Below, one piece after another: positions 50,198 through 59,224 of a stretch of DNA of 64,000 nt. Within the stretch, counting starts at the first letter, position 1. Each line of letters starts with the position of its first letter. The translations under genes were made by a program, and so were the position numbers. The notes under the pieces are model-generated. The model had not been told where the DNA came from, made no database searches, and worked only from the letters and a program-made list of their open reading frames with translations. Source of the DNA: Bog-756 sp963837805 (GTDB taxonomy: Bacteria; Actinomycetota; Acidimicrobiia; Acidimicrobiales; RAAP-2); contig CAWIOU010000033.1 in NCBI GenBank assembly GCA_963837805.1, positions 248,001 through 312,000 on the forward strand. The letters run 5' to 3'.

Positions 50198-51448
50198 TCA
50201 AGCTGACCACTGGTTGCGGGAGCGGGCGACGACCCCGAGGTAGTCGACGAGGTGTCGTCCGAGTTCGGCCGCGTCGTCGCCCACTCCGGCGAGCAGGTTC
50301 GACCGCCGGCGGCGCAGAAAGGGGAGCCCGAGCAGATACAGGCCGGGCAGTGCGGCCACCCCTCCGTCGTGATCGACGCGTCCCCGGCGGTCGAAGGCAC
50401 GAGGATCGAGCCAGTTGTACGCCGGGCGGAAGCCGGTCGCCCAGATCACCGTGGCGAAGCCCTGCAGGTCGAGCTCGGTTGGCACCTGGCCGAGGATCGT
50501 CGGCTCCGGCTCGGCCGCCGGGCCGACCCGATCGGCCATGCCGTGCTCGTCGACCCAGTCGTCAATGCGGCGAAGGAGTCTGGCCTGTTTCAGATCGGCG
50601 TTGGCGATGAGGCTCCCGAGCCCGCCGGAGCAGAGGGCGGTCGTCCCCCGGGTGGCCATGAGGCGGCCGACGAGCTGAACCCCGATGTTCTGGAGAGAGC
50701 CCAGGTCGACCTCCCGCCGGTCATCGCTCCCCACCACCTGTACGGACGCATGACGCCGGGCACGCTGGAGGTCCTCCACCTCGTCCCACCGCTCGTCGAG
50801 CTGGCCGATCCGGTCCAGCCACCAGTAGATGTCGCGGCCCCGGTAGGACCGGGGCAGCCGTATGTGTTCACCTACGGAGATGGTGACCTCCCGCCCCGCC
50901 CGTCGCAGCTCATCGGCGATCTGCACCCCGGATGCCGAAGCTCCCACCACCAGGGCGCGGCCGTTGTCACTGATCTGTGCGGGTCTCCGGTAGGACAGGG
51001 CGGTGACCTGCTGCACCCCTTGAGGAAGGTCCGCCGCGAACGCAGGGAGACGAGGTTCACTCGACCCGCCCGTGGCCGCCACCACCGCGTCGCAGTTCCA
51101 GATCCCCTCCGTGGTCCGCACCTCGAAGCCGGACCCGGTGTGACACACCGCCTCGACCTCGATCCCCAGGTGGAGCGGGGGCCCGAAGTGGGAGTATGCC
51201 TCCAGCGTCGCCACGGTCTGGGCCGCCGTCATGTACCCGTGGGGATCGTCACCCTCGTACCGGGCGCCGGGCAGCGCGGTCATCCAGTTGGGGGTCAGGA
51301 GGCGCAGCGAGTCCCAGCGTTCGGTCCGCCATGAGTTCGCCACCGCCCCCCGTTCGAGCAGCACGTGGTCGACGCCGGCCCCGGTGAGCTGATGGCTCAT
51401 GGCGAGCCCACCGGGACCAGCTCCGACGACGACCACCGACGTATGCAC
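50198..51448 (-). CDS. FMO-like NAD(P)/FAD-dependent oxidoreductase
   Basis: A 416-residue flavoprotein of the flavin-containing monooxygenase/thioredoxin-reductase-like group. The GTG at 51448 has GGAG seven bases before it. N-terminal FAD motif SVVVVGAGPGGLAMSHQL; the GYM and YRRP segments, then the NADPH motif RALVVGASASGVQIADEL; near the end VIWATGFRPAYNWL, the ATG-type motif of the family. The classical FMO fingerprint FxGxxxHxxxW is not obvious, so a ferredoxin/thioredoxin-like reductase or a Baeyer-Villiger relative are alternatives. It is downstream of an OsmC gene, with 32 bases between. Confidence 0.88.
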   Translation of the reverse strand: MHTSVVVVGAGPGGLAMSHQLTGAGVDHVLLERGAVANSWRTERWDSLRLLTPNWMTALPGARYEGDDPHGYMTAAQTVATLEAYSHFGPPLHLGIEVEAVCHTGSGFEVRTTEGIWNCDAVVAATGGSSEPRLPAFAADLPQGVQQVTALSYRRPAQISDNGRALVVGASASGVQIADELRRAGREVTISVGEHIRLPRSYRGRDIYWWLDRIGQLDERWDEVEDLQRARRHASVQVVGSDDRREVDLGSLQNIGVQLVGRLMATRGTTALCSGGLGSLIANADLKQARLLRRIDDWVDEHGMADRVGPAAEPEPTILGQVPTELDLQGFATVIWATGFRPAYNWLDPRAFDRRGRVDHDGGVAALPGLYLLGLPFLRRRRSNLLAGVGDDAAELGRHLVDYLGVVARSRNQWSA

Positions 51449-51480
51449 GTCCAGCTCCGCTTCTTCTTGTCTGGCGCTCG

Positions 51481-52044
51481 TCAGGCCACCGTGACCTGCA
51501 CGGTCGTGGGATTGGTGACGATATCGAAGACGGCGGAGCGCTTTTGGGACTGCGCCACAATGGCTTCGATGTCCGATGTGCTGGCGTCGGCGTCGATGTC
51601 GAACTTGACCTCGATTCGGTCGAATCCGTTGCGGATGTCGGCGTCGATGCCCAGAATGCCCTGGAGATCCATGCTGCCGTCCACGGTTGCCGTCACCGAT
51701 CGCAGCTGAACACCACGGTTGGTGGCCACGGTGGCCACACCGGCGGCCAGGCAGGAGGCCAGAGCGCCGAGCACGATCTCGGGTGGGGTCGCACCGTTGT
51801 CCTCCGAGGCAAACACTTCGGGGTGGTCGGCCTCGATGACGTAGGCCTTCCGGTGGGTGTGCTGATCCCCGAGACCGGAGAAGTCGGTGATGGTCGACCG
51901 GCTGTGGGTGCCGTTCACCCACTCGCAGCGGGCACGCCACTGGAACTTCGCCGCCTCGGGCACGTCGGTCAGCGCCTGTCGGGCGCCCCGGAGCGCCTCG
52001 ATGTTGACACCATTGTCCACGGTGGGGGCTTCGGTCTGAGTCAT
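51481..52044 (-). CDS. OsmC family protein
   Basis: A 187-residue OsmC/Ohr-fold peroxidase-type protein. The N-terminal extension is followed by the OsmC core: WVNGTHSRSTITDFSGLGD, PEVFASEDNGATPPEIVLGALASCLAAGVATVA (the Cys-bearing helix), and the C-terminal DIEAIVAQSQKRSAVFDIV. The first active Cys lies in LASCLAAG; the second expected Cys is not obvious, so it may be a carrier-type OsmC rather than an active peroxidase. ATG at 52044 after AGGAGG-like sequence. It forms a two-gene unit with the FMO-like oxidoreductase. Confidence 0.9.
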   Translation of the reverse strand: MTQTEAPTVDNGVNIEALRGARQALTDVPEAAKFQWRARCEWVNGTHSRSTITDFSGLGDQHTHRKAYVIEADHPEVFASEDNGATPPEIVLGALASCLAAGVATVATNRGVQLRSVTATVDGSMDLQGILGIDADIRNGFDRIEVKFDIDADASTSDIEAIVAQSQKRSAVFDIVTNPTTVQVTVA

Positions 52045-52216
52045 GTCGGTCCTCCTGGTTTGCGAGCGGCGGCGGGCTGTCGCCGCTCACTCCACTGTCT
52101 GCGATCGCCGCCTGTGGGTCATGAAGAGGGTGTGGTTATCCGCTGATGATCGATCTCCAGGAGAACTTCACAAGATCTTCGAGACCTGCCGGCGGTCGGT
52201 GGCGGATGATCGGCTC

Positions 52217-53038
52217 ATGACCCTCGACCACCCCGAATCTGCGACTGCTGCCCCCCACCACGACTGGGAGGCGGCCGGCGAGGCCTGGGGGAGCCGATCC
52301 CGTGACTGGTCCTGCCTGTACGAGCACTACTCGCTCGACATCCTGGTGGCATTGCTCCCTCGGCTCGGCATCGGCCCGGGGACGGCGCTCCTCGATGTGG
52401 CCTGTGGGTCGGGACTCGCCATTCGGGTGGCCGACGGTATGGGCGCCGACGTCGCCGGAATTGACGCCGCCGGGGAGCTGGTGGCTGTGGCCCGCGATCG
52501 AACTCCGACCGCGGACGTGCGAGTGGGCTCCATGTTCGATCTGCCCTGGGCCGATGAGCGCTTCGACGCGGTCATCTCGGTCAACGGAATATGGGGCGGG
52601 TGCGGCGCGGCTCTCGACGAGATTCACCGGGTGCTGCGCCCGGGCGGGCTCATCGGGATCAGCTTCTGGGGTCAGGGGCCACCCCTCGACATCCGTGAGG
52701 TGTTCATGGTCCTCGCTGTTCACGCGCCGGAACGGCACCGGGACTCGATGCGCAGCCTCAACAACATCGCCGTGCCCGGCGTTGCCGAGGAGATGCTCGA
52801 GGCCAGCGGCTTCTCGGTCGTCGAACGTGGCGGCCGGGTCTCGACGATGGAGTGGCCGGATGCGGACATCGCCTGGCGGGCGCTGTCCAGTGTTGGTCCC
52901 GCCGTCCCCGCGCTACGAGCCAACGATCCCGCGGTCCTGCGGGACGCGGTGCTCGGCGCGCTCGAGCCGTGTCGCGATCAGCGCGGCGTCTACCGCACTC
53001 GAAGCGACCAGCAATTTGTGGTGGCCAGGAGGAGGTAG
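52217..53038 (+). CDS. SAM-dependent methyltransferase (class I)
   Basis: A 273-residue methyltransferase. The start ATG at 52217 follows an upstream frame that looks non-coding. The SAM-binding motif I is ALLDVACGSGLAIRVAD; motif II is VAGIDAAGELVAVARDRTP; then VGSMFDLPWADERFDAVISVNGIWG and HRVLRPGGLIGISFWG. It belongs to the ubiquinone/sterol-type (UbiE-like) methyltransferases. Acceptor unknown. It is divergent from the OsmC gene and followed at 86 bases by the hydrolase-cyclase fusion. Confidence 0.92.
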   Translation: MTLDHPESATAAPHHDWEAAGEAWGSRSRDWSCLYEHYSLDILVALLPRLGIGPGTALLDVACGSGLAIRVADGMGADVAGIDAAGELVAVARDRTPTADVRVGSMFDLPWADERFDAVISVNGIWGGCGAALDEIHRVLRPGGLIGISFWGQGPPLDIREVFMVLAVHAPERHRDSMRSLNNIAVPGVAEEMLEASGFSVVERGGRVSTMEWPDADIAWRALSSVGPAVPALRANDPAVLRDAVLGALEPCRDQRGVYRTRSDQQFVVARRR

Positions 53039-53123
53039 CCGACCTCGTCGGGGGCGGGGCTGATCCCGTGCGTGGACCCTGGCGGGGCGATCCCGCGGTG
53101 AACCAGCCAGGTACCCTCTAGGA

Positions 53124-54470
53124 GTGACCAGCACGCGGACCCGGTATGCACGATGCGGCGACGCCGACATCGCCTACCAGGTGCTCGGCGAGGGCCCACT
53201 CGACATGCTGCACTTTACCGGGGCGATCATCCCGATCGACTGCATGGACGAGGAACCGTCCCTGGCCCGGTTCCAACGTCGGTTGGCTGGTTTCGGGCGA
53301 CTCATACGGTTCGACCAGCGCGGGGTGGGCCTGTCGGACCGGGGATCACCATCGGCTCCCCCCACCCATGAACAATGGATCGAAGACGCCGTGGCCGTGC
53401 TCGACGCAGTGGGCTCCGAGCAGGCGGCCATTTTTGCCCCGTACATGTCGTGCGCCGAAGGCATCGCTCTGGCCGTGGCCAAGCCCGACCGGGTCAGCTC
53501 TCTGGTGGTGGTGAATGGCGCGGCGCGTCTCCAATCGGCACCCGACTATCCGCACGGCCCCGACCAGGCCCTTCTCGACTCACTGTGGCGATCGATCGAA
53601 CCCGATGCTCTCGACCAGGGAGCCGATCTTCTGGCCATGATTGCACCCAGTGTGGGCGGTGACCCGGCCTTCCGTGCCTGGTTCGATCGTGCCGGCAACC
53701 TGGGAGCCACGCCTGCCATGGCGCATGCGCACTGGGCCACGGTGTTCACCAACGATGTTCGCGGCGCGCTTCCCCGCATTCAGGTGCCGACGTTGATCCT
53801 CCACCGGACGGACGTGGCGGCTGTCTTTTTGAACGTGGGGCATGGCCGCTACCTCGCTGACCACATACCCAACGCGAAGTACGTCGAGCTTCCGGGGGTG
53901 GACGCCCTCTACTGGGTTGGTGACACCCGACAGATGCTCGACGAGATCGAGGAGTTCGTGACCGGTTTCAGAGGTGACTCCGGGGCGGAACGTACGTTGG
54001 CCACGGTCCTGTTCACCGACATCGTGGGGTCTACGAACCTGGCCGTCCAACTCGGGGACGGACCCTGGCGGGACCTTCTCGACCGTCACGACCAGATCGT
54101 CCGTGCCCAGGTCGAGCGCTATCGGGGTCGCGTTGTGAAGAACGTCGGAGACGGCTTCGTCACCACGTTCGACAGCCCGGGACGCGCCATCGGGTGCGCC
54201 CTCGCCATCAGGGACGCCCTGAGAGCGTCCGGCATCGATGTGCGGGCAGGCGTCCATACCGGTGAGATCGAAGTTCGCGGTGACGATGTGGCCGGTCTGG
54301 CCGTCCACATCGGTGCCCGGGTATCGGCGCTTGCCGGACCTGGCGAGGTGTTTGTCTCCGGTGCCGTGCCCTCGTTGGTGGCCGGCTCCGGCATCGAATT
54401 CGCCGACCGTGGTGAGTATGAGCTGAAGGGCGTTCCGGGCCGGTGGCGCATTCTGGCCGTCGAGGGTTGA
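53124..54470 (+). CDS. Alpha/beta hydrolase - class III nucleotide cyclase fusion
   Basis: A 448-residue two-domain protein. Residues 1-285 are an alpha/beta hydrolase (LIRFDQRGVGLSDRGSP, nucleophile elbow FAPYMSCAEGIALA, VPTLILHRTD). Residues 290-448 are a class III cyclase (TVLFTDIVGSTNLAVQLGD, and KNVGDGFVTTFDSPGRAIGCALAI with the second metal Asp). The elbow has YMSCA rather than GxSxG, so the hydrolase part may be degenerate and serve as a ligand sensor, as in similar mycobacterial proteins. A cyclic nucleotide made here could reach the solitary binding domain at 17.9 kb or the Crp protein at 4 kb. GTG start at 53124. Confidence 0.93.
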   Translation: MTSTRTRYARCGDADIAYQVLGEGPLDMLHFTGAIIPIDCMDEEPSLARFQRRLAGFGRLIRFDQRGVGLSDRGSPSAPPTHEQWIEDAVAVLDAVGSEQAAIFAPYMSCAEGIALAVAKPDRVSSLVVVNGAARLQSAPDYPHGPDQALLDSLWRSIEPDALDQGADLLAMIAPSVGGDPAFRAWFDRAGNLGATPAMAHAHWATVFTNDVRGALPRIQVPTLILHRTDVAAVFLNVGHGRYLADHIPNAKYVELPGVDALYWVGDTRQMLDEIEEFVTGFRGDSGAERTLATVLFTDIVGSTNLAVQLGDGPWRDLLDRHDQIVRAQVERYRGRVVKNVGDGFVTTFDSPGRAIGCALAIRDALRASGIDVRAGVHTGEIEVRGDDVAGLAVHIGARVSALAGPGEVFVSGAVPSLVAGSGIEFADRGEYELKGVPGRWRILAVEG

Positions 54471-54561
54471 CACTCGAGCGACTTCCAGTTGCAACCTCCA
54501 TCACCGCGGGCCAAGCTGGGGCGGCGGGTGCTCGACAACGGCGACTGGTGGGGAGGCGGGT

Positions 54562-55521
54562 ATGCATGTGCATCGGGAGACTCTCCCGCAGGTAGCAAGT
54601 CCTGGGCTCTACCTCACCGATGGCGGTCTTGAGACCGACCTGATCTTCCACGAGGGGTACGACCTACCCTTGTTTGCATCGTTTCCCCTGCTCGACGACC
54701 CCCGGGGTTGTATCGCCCTCCGTCACTACTACCGGGCGTTCGCCGATGTGGCCAAAGCGGCCGACGCCGGGTTCGTCCTCGAGGCGGCAACATGGCGGGC
54801 CAGTCGGGACTGGGCGTTCCAGCTCGGGTACACGACCGAGGCTCTGGCGGCCGTGAATCGTCGCGGCGTCAGCCTTCTGGTCGATCTTCGAGAGGAGTTG
54901 GGCGCGGAGGATGGGTCGGTCGTGATCAGCGCGGCGGTCGGCCCACGTGGAGATGGCTACCACCCGGGTGAGCTCATGACGCCGCCCGAAGCGCAGGACT
55001 ATCACAGGGAGCAAATCGAGACGCTCGCCAGCACGGATGCCGACTTCGTGACCGCCCTCACCATCACCCATGCTGCCGAGGCAATCGGCATCGTCCGGGC
55101 GGCTCAAGCGACCGAGGTTCCGGTGGTGATCTCGTTCACCGTCGAGACCGACGGTTCCCTACCGGACGGTTCGTTGTTGGCCGCGGCCATCCGAGAGGTC
55201 GACGATGCGACCGATTCCGGCCCCGCCTACTACGGCATCAATTGCGCCCATCCGACCCATTTCATCGGGGCGCTGTCCGCAGAGGACGAGTGGACTCGCC
55301 GCATCCGGATGATCCGGGCCAATTCCTCTCGCATGAGCCACACCGAGCTGGACAATGCGATCGAACTCGATGAGGGTGACCCCCAGGAATTCGGTCGGGA
55401 ACATGCCCACATCCGCGGGCGCTTCCCCCATATCAACGTTCTCGGGGGTTGCTGCGGAACCGACGTCCGTCATGTCCAGGCGATCGCCTGGGCCTGTCGC
55501 GAACCTCGATCGGACCGCTGA
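54562..55521 (+). CDS. Homocysteine S-methyltransferase family protein
   Basis: A 319-residue TIM-barrel methyltransferase of the MmuM/BhmT group, which moves a methyl group to homocysteine or a related thiol. The barrel opens with YLTDGGLETDLIFHEG. Zinc ligands fit the Cys of YYGINCAHP and the Cys pair in VLGGCCGTDVRH, as in the family. It is shorter than MetH domains and lacks cobalamin or folate modules, so it probably uses S-methylmethionine or another small donor. ATG at 54562, 91 bases after the fusion gene. A structured inverted repeat lies just downstream. Confidence 0.92.
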   Translation: MHVHRETLPQVASPGLYLTDGGLETDLIFHEGYDLPLFASFPLLDDPRGCIALRHYYRAFADVAKAADAGFVLEAATWRASRDWAFQLGYTTEALAAVNRRGVSLLVDLREELGAEDGSVVISAAVGPRGDGYHPGELMTPPEAQDYHREQIETLASTDADFVTALTITHAAEAIGIVRAAQATEVPVVISFTVETDGSLPDGSLLAAAIREVDDATDSGPAYYGINCAHPTHFIGALSAEDEWTRRIRMIRANSSRMSHTELDNAIELDEGDPQEFGREHAHIRGRFPHINVLGGCCGTDVRHVQAIAWACREPRSDR

Positions 55522-55589
55522 CCAGACGCTAATCAGCCTCAGCCCTCCGGCGAGGGTTCAAAGCGGCCGGGAATGGGTAGTCACAAGGG

Positions 55590-55664
55590 GGCGCCCGGAG
55601 GCCTGCCCATCTCCCTTCCCATAGAGGGCGGCCAGGGAGGGGGGGAGAGCCACCTCCGGGCGCC
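55590..55664. repeat. Long imperfect inverted repeat (structured RNA or MITE-like)
   Basis: Outer arms GGCGCCCGGAGG (55590-55601) and CCTCCGGGCGCC (55653-55664) are exact complements over 12 bases. Inside, CTCCCTTCCC and a GGGAGGGGGGGAG tract could extend pairing. The span is 75 bases, about 70 bases after the homocysteine methyltransferase stop. It could be its terminator, an attenuator or a small mobile repeat; I see no other copy in the window. Confidence 0.6.
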
Positions 55665-56109
55665 TTGTCCGTGTGACGCGCCGATTCCCCGGCGGAAGGA
55701 ATCGGCGTACACCATCAGACCGAGCTTTGGAGCAGTAACCCACCGGCCTGACGAGGAACGCATACCCACTGCCGCTGGGGCCCAAACGTGCCTCTCCGGA
55801 GGTCGTGACCGCATCCCATGTCGCAGGACCTCACCCGGCACAAGGTTTGTCTCACCACGATGGTTGCGAGTCCGAGAGCCGGGTATGGCTAGGTCATGCC
55901 CGCCCACACCTGTCGAGACGAACGTGGAAGTAGTGGGAGCGTTCGAGGATGTCCGGGCTGCCTCTGTGCGCGACTTCGTCAGCTGCATCGGACGAATGAT
56001 CGGCCCGCGGAGAGTCACGACTGGATTCGATTGGCAGCCTAGGTCCACCGCCTGATCGGGGACCCAAGGGCTGGCCCCCATCGGGTCGGGAATGGGATCG
56101 GCCAGGCTC

Positions 56110-56129
56110 GCAAATCGTCGCAGATTTGC
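56110..56129. promoter_or_regulatory. Short exact inverted repeat, operator-like
   Basis: Arms GCAAATC and GATTTGC around six bases, followed by AAAATAAT. It is AT-rich for this genome; it may be a terminator of a lost gene or an operator. Confidence 0.4.
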
Positions 56130-56190
56130 AAAATAATCCGGTTGATCCACGGGTCAGCGACGGTTAGCGTTATGCAGGAAAGAGCGTTAG

Positions 56191-56352
56191 GCGGAAGGTC
56201 ATATCCAGATCGTTGAGTTCCCCTCCTACGAGGAGGCCATGCTCAACTCGGAGTTGCCGGAGACGGCCGCATTGGCTGAACGTCTTGCCCAGCTGTGCGA
56301 TGCCCCGACGTCGTTCCGCAATCTCGACGTGCGCAGCGTCGAAGAGCTGTAA
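56191..56352 (+). pseudogene. 5'-truncated remnant of a small DUF1330-like gene
   Basis: An open frame of 53 codons with no start codon, bounded upstream by a stop at 56188. Its translation begins HIQIVEFPSYEEAMLNSELP and ends RNLDVRSVEEL. It looks like the C-terminal half of a small ferredoxin-like stress or DUF1330-type protein (a PSYEEAM helix followed by a short strand). The well-ordered composition argues for a true gene remnant. Family assignment is from memory and uncertain. Confidence 0.55.
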
Positions 56353-56687
56353 GGAGCGTCGACCGCCTGATTGCGCGGCGCATCATCAGGAAAGACCGGC
56401 GACGTTCTGAGCTGTCGCGGAGACCTGCCTGAGCGAGATCCCGACCGGGATGGGCGTGAGCTGGTTGGCATTGTCTACATAATCCCTCGGATTTGGGATC
56501 ATGGAGTCCGTAACAGGACCCGCCATGGTTGCGTTGTAAGGGACGGAGCGTGGAAGCGAACCGGGTCAGTGTGTGCTCGCCCGGAGCCAAAGCCGGAACC
56601 CGCCCACTTCCATCCGGGGCGTTGTGCAACGAGGCCAGTAACATCCTCGTCCAGGCCGGGGATCGACCGAAGATGAGGAGCCTCTGG

Positions 56688-58880
56688 ATGATGAATCGGA
56701 CCGTTCGTACTGTGATTCTGGTTGCGCTGCTGTCTGCAGCGGGAAGTCTTGTCACCCTGGTCGGATCCGTCGCATCCCCAGTCGTCGGAGCGGCGACGGT
56801 TCCTTTTTCGATGACAACGAATCCCCCGCTCGATCCGCTGTTCAACCCCTCCTTTCCTGACTACGCCATTCGATGCAGCAGTTCGCCGACGACGGAGGTG
56901 ACAACGACAGGCCTGGGCCCGGTCACGATCGGTGGTGTGGTCTTCTCCGGTCCAGCAAAGGTGCAGGTTCCACTCCAAGTGGGGCAGGAACTCCAAGTGA
57001 CCGAGCGGGGAACGTCGTACTACATCCGGTGCCTGCCCAAAGACTTTCCTGACTACTCGAGCTCGAGAACCGGCTCGCCGCAACAGGCGAACGGCTACCT
57101 GCTGACTTTGGCGCGCTACTCGGTCATCTTCGACACGGATGGTGTCCCGGTCTGGTGGGACACAGGAGTGTCGTCGCCCTCGTTGCACGAACCGAACTAC
57201 GCGGAATTCATGAACCCCACGACGATCGCCTGGGGTCAGAAGGACGGGTCCTTCCAATTGGTGGGTCTCAACGGTGCCGTGAAAGGCAAGATCGCCGGCG
57301 GATCCATTCAATTGGATACTCACGATCTCGAGCTGCTTCCCAACGGGAACTACTTGGGGATCGAAGCGGTGCAGCGGGATTGCCCGGCTGTGCCCAGCCA
57401 GTGCGTCGACCTCTCGTCCTGGGGCCTCTCGGCGCAGTCGGCAATCATTGACGACGTGATCGTAGAGTTCACCCCGAGCAATCAGGTGGTCTGGCGCTGG
57501 AGCGTTGCCGACCACATCAATGTCGCAGTGGAGAACGCCGATTGGCACACCACCTTCCCTGACATCATCCACATGAATTCAGTCGTCTATGACGGACACG
57601 GCGGTGTCATCTTCAGCGCGCGGCATCTTGACGCTGTGTACCGAGTCGATATAGCCACGGGGGCGATCACCTGGAAGCTGGGTGGGACAGCAACCCCCGA
57701 GAGCCTGAATGTTGTCGGTGATCAGTACTCGCAATTGTTCTCAGGGCAGCACGACGCGATGTTTGCCCCTGATGGTTCGTTGACGGTCCATGACGATGGA
57801 TCCGGTGTGAATCGACCGCCACGAGCGGTTCGGTTCACGATCGATACGGCGACTGACACCGCAACCGAGGTGGAGCAGGTGACCGACCCCCGGGCAAAGT
57901 CGTCAGCCTGTTGTGGCAGCGCGGAGAAGTTGCCCGGCGGAGACTGGGTGATCTCGTGGGGCGGTGACGACTTCATGACCGAGTTGAACTCGAAGGGCGT
58001 TCCCCAGCTCACGATTACCTTCCCCAATCTGTTCTCCTACCGGGCTGCCAACGTTCCGGCCTCGGTGGCGTCGCTGCGTTCGGGTATGAATGAGATGGTG
58101 CCACCCCTGATTGCGACCGGGGGCTACTGGCTGGTGGCCAGCGACGGCGGGGTGTTCAGCTACGGCGATGCCGCCTTCCACGGCTCGACCGGTCAACACG
58201 GCCTGAACAAGCCGGTGGTGGGCATGGCCGCCACCCCGGACGGCAAGGGCTACTGGCTGGTGGCCAGCGACGGCGGGGTGTTCAGCTACGGCGATGCCGC
58301 CTTCTACGGCTCGACCGGCCAACACGGCCTGAACAAACCGGTGGTGGGCATGGCCGCCACCCCGGACGGCAAGGGCTACTGGCTGGTGGCCAGCGACGGC
58401 GGGGTGTTCAGCTACGGCGATGCCGCCTTCTACGGCTCGACCGGCCAACACGGCCTGAACAAGCCGGTGGTGGGCATGGCCGCCACCCCGGACGGCAAGG
58501 GCTACTGGCTGGTGGCCAGCGACGGCGGGGTGTTCAGCTACGGCGATGCCGCCTTCTACGGCTCGACCGGCCAACACGGCCTGAACAAGCCGGTGGTGGG
58601 CATGGCCGCCACCCCGGACGGCAAGGGCTACTGGCTGGTGGCCAGCGACGGCGGGGTGTTCAGCTACGGCGATGCCGCCTTCCACGGCTCGGCGGGCCAA
58701 CAGGACCTGAACAAGCCGGTGGTGGGCATGGCCGCCACCCCGGACGGCAAGGGCTACTGGCTGGTGGCCAGCGACGGCGGAGTGTTCAGCTACGGCGATG
58801 CCACCTACCACGGGTCGGCGGGCCAACACGGCCTGAACCAGCCGGTGGTGGGCATGGCCGCCATGTGGCAGTGGAAGTGA
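56688..58880 (+). CDS. Secreted arylsulfotransferase (ASST) with C-terminal six-fold 42-residue repeat
   Basis: A 730-residue exported protein. The ATG at 56688 lies seven bases after GAGGAG; ATGs three bases later or 15 bases earlier are possible. Signal peptide: RTVRTVILVALLSAAGSL. Residues 35-470 form an arylsulfotransferase-type propeller: TDGVPVWWDTG, LDTHDLELLPNGNYLGIEAV, HMNSVVYDGHGGVIFSARHL, GQHDAMFAPDGSLTVHDDGS and CCGSAEKLPGGDWVISWGG. It would move sulfate from aryl sulfates to phenols; the catalytic His is not assigned. Residues 478-729 are six near-identical 42-residue units (GYWLVASDGGVFSYGDA), probably another small propeller or a cell-surface module. The gene stands alone. Confidence 0.88.
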   Translation: MMNRTVRTVILVALLSAAGSLVTLVGSVASPVVGAATVPFSMTTNPPLDPLFNPSFPDYAIRCSSSPTTEVTTTGLGPVTIGGVVFSGPAKVQVPLQVGQELQVTERGTSYYIRCLPKDFPDYSSSRTGSPQQANGYLLTLARYSVIFDTDGVPVWWDTGVSSPSLHEPNYAEFMNPTTIAWGQKDGSFQLVGLNGAVKGKIAGGSIQLDTHDLELLPNGNYLGIEAVQRDCPAVPSQCVDLSSWGLSAQSAIIDDVIVEFTPSNQVVWRWSVADHINVAVENADWHTTFPDIIHMNSVVYDGHGGVIFSARHLDAVYRVDIATGAITWKLGGTATPESLNVVGDQYSQLFSGQHDAMFAPDGSLTVHDDGSGVNRPPRAVRFTIDTATDTATEVEQVTDPRAKSSACCGSAEKLPGGDWVISWGGDDFMTELNSKGVPQLTITFPNLFSYRAANVPASVASLRSGMNEMVPPLIATGGYWLVASDGGVFSYGDAAFHGSTGQHGLNKPVVGMAATPDGKGYWLVASDGGVFSYGDAAFYGSTGQHGLNKPVVGMAATPDGKGYWLVASDGGVFSYGDAAFYGSTGQHGLNKPVVGMAATPDGKGYWLVASDGGVFSYGDAAFYGSTGQHGLNKPVVGMAATPDGKGYWLVASDGGVFSYGDAAFHGSAGQQDLNKPVVGMAATPDGKGYWLVASDGGVFSYGDATYHGSAGQHGLNQPVVGMAAMWQWK
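58122..58877 (+). repeat. Six tandem 126-base coding repeats
   Basis: Units begin at 58122, 58248, 58374, 58500, 58626 and 58752, each encoding 42 residues from GYWLVASDGG to PVVGMAATPDGK. The central copies differ by only a few bases, mostly at AFYGS/AFHGS positions, so homogenisation is recent. The last unit changes at its end to AAMWQWK. Confidence 0.95.
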
Positions 58881-59224
58881 GACCCCGGTCCGCCACCTCC
58901 GTTCCTGGCCGCACCGGCTCCGAAGAATGCCTCACATCGACGACTCCAACACCTGGCGAACGGAACCGGGCCTCAAGCTCGCTCTGACGACTGCCGATGG
59001 AGGGGATAGCCGGGTTGCGCCCTCATGAGCCCGTGCGGAACCTGAGATCGGCCCGACCGATCGAAGGCGCCGTTCTCGGCCCACGTTGCCGGGACCAAGA
59101 GCGTGCTGGACCCGGCCCTGAGCCAGACCTCCCTTCCATCCCACCTGCAGCCGGCCGGCGGAGATCAGCTGGGACATACTGGGCCTCCCCACGGGCAGCC
59201 ACGGGGTAGGCAAGGAGACCGATC
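58881..59224. other. 344-base intergenic stretch
   Basis: No gene is supported. The region should contain the arylsulfotransferase terminator and the promoter of the VOC gene. An AAGGAG lies just ahead of the VOC start; no clear hairpin or operator was seen. Confidence 0.4.

Larger units (their letters stand above)
55522..56687. other. 1166-base gene-poor region
   Basis: No intact gene is supported here. It contains a long imperfect inverted repeat at 55590-55664, a small exact inverted repeat at 56110-56129 and a 5'-truncated gene fragment at 56191-56352, each listed separately. Frames open across the rest lack starts with ribosome binding sites. It must also carry the promoter for the arylsulfotransferase gene. 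The mix of fragments suggests past insertion or loss of DNA. Confidence 0.6.

Noticed and set aside
55573..56055. 160-residue rightward open frame after the homocysteine methyltransferase
   Set aside because: It reads through the structured inverted repeat, has low-complexity Gly/Arg/Pro content and no ribosome binding site.
58122..58877. CRISPR-like or satellite array
   Set aside because: The repeats are contiguous, 126 bases long, in frame and encode a protein module; there are no spacers.
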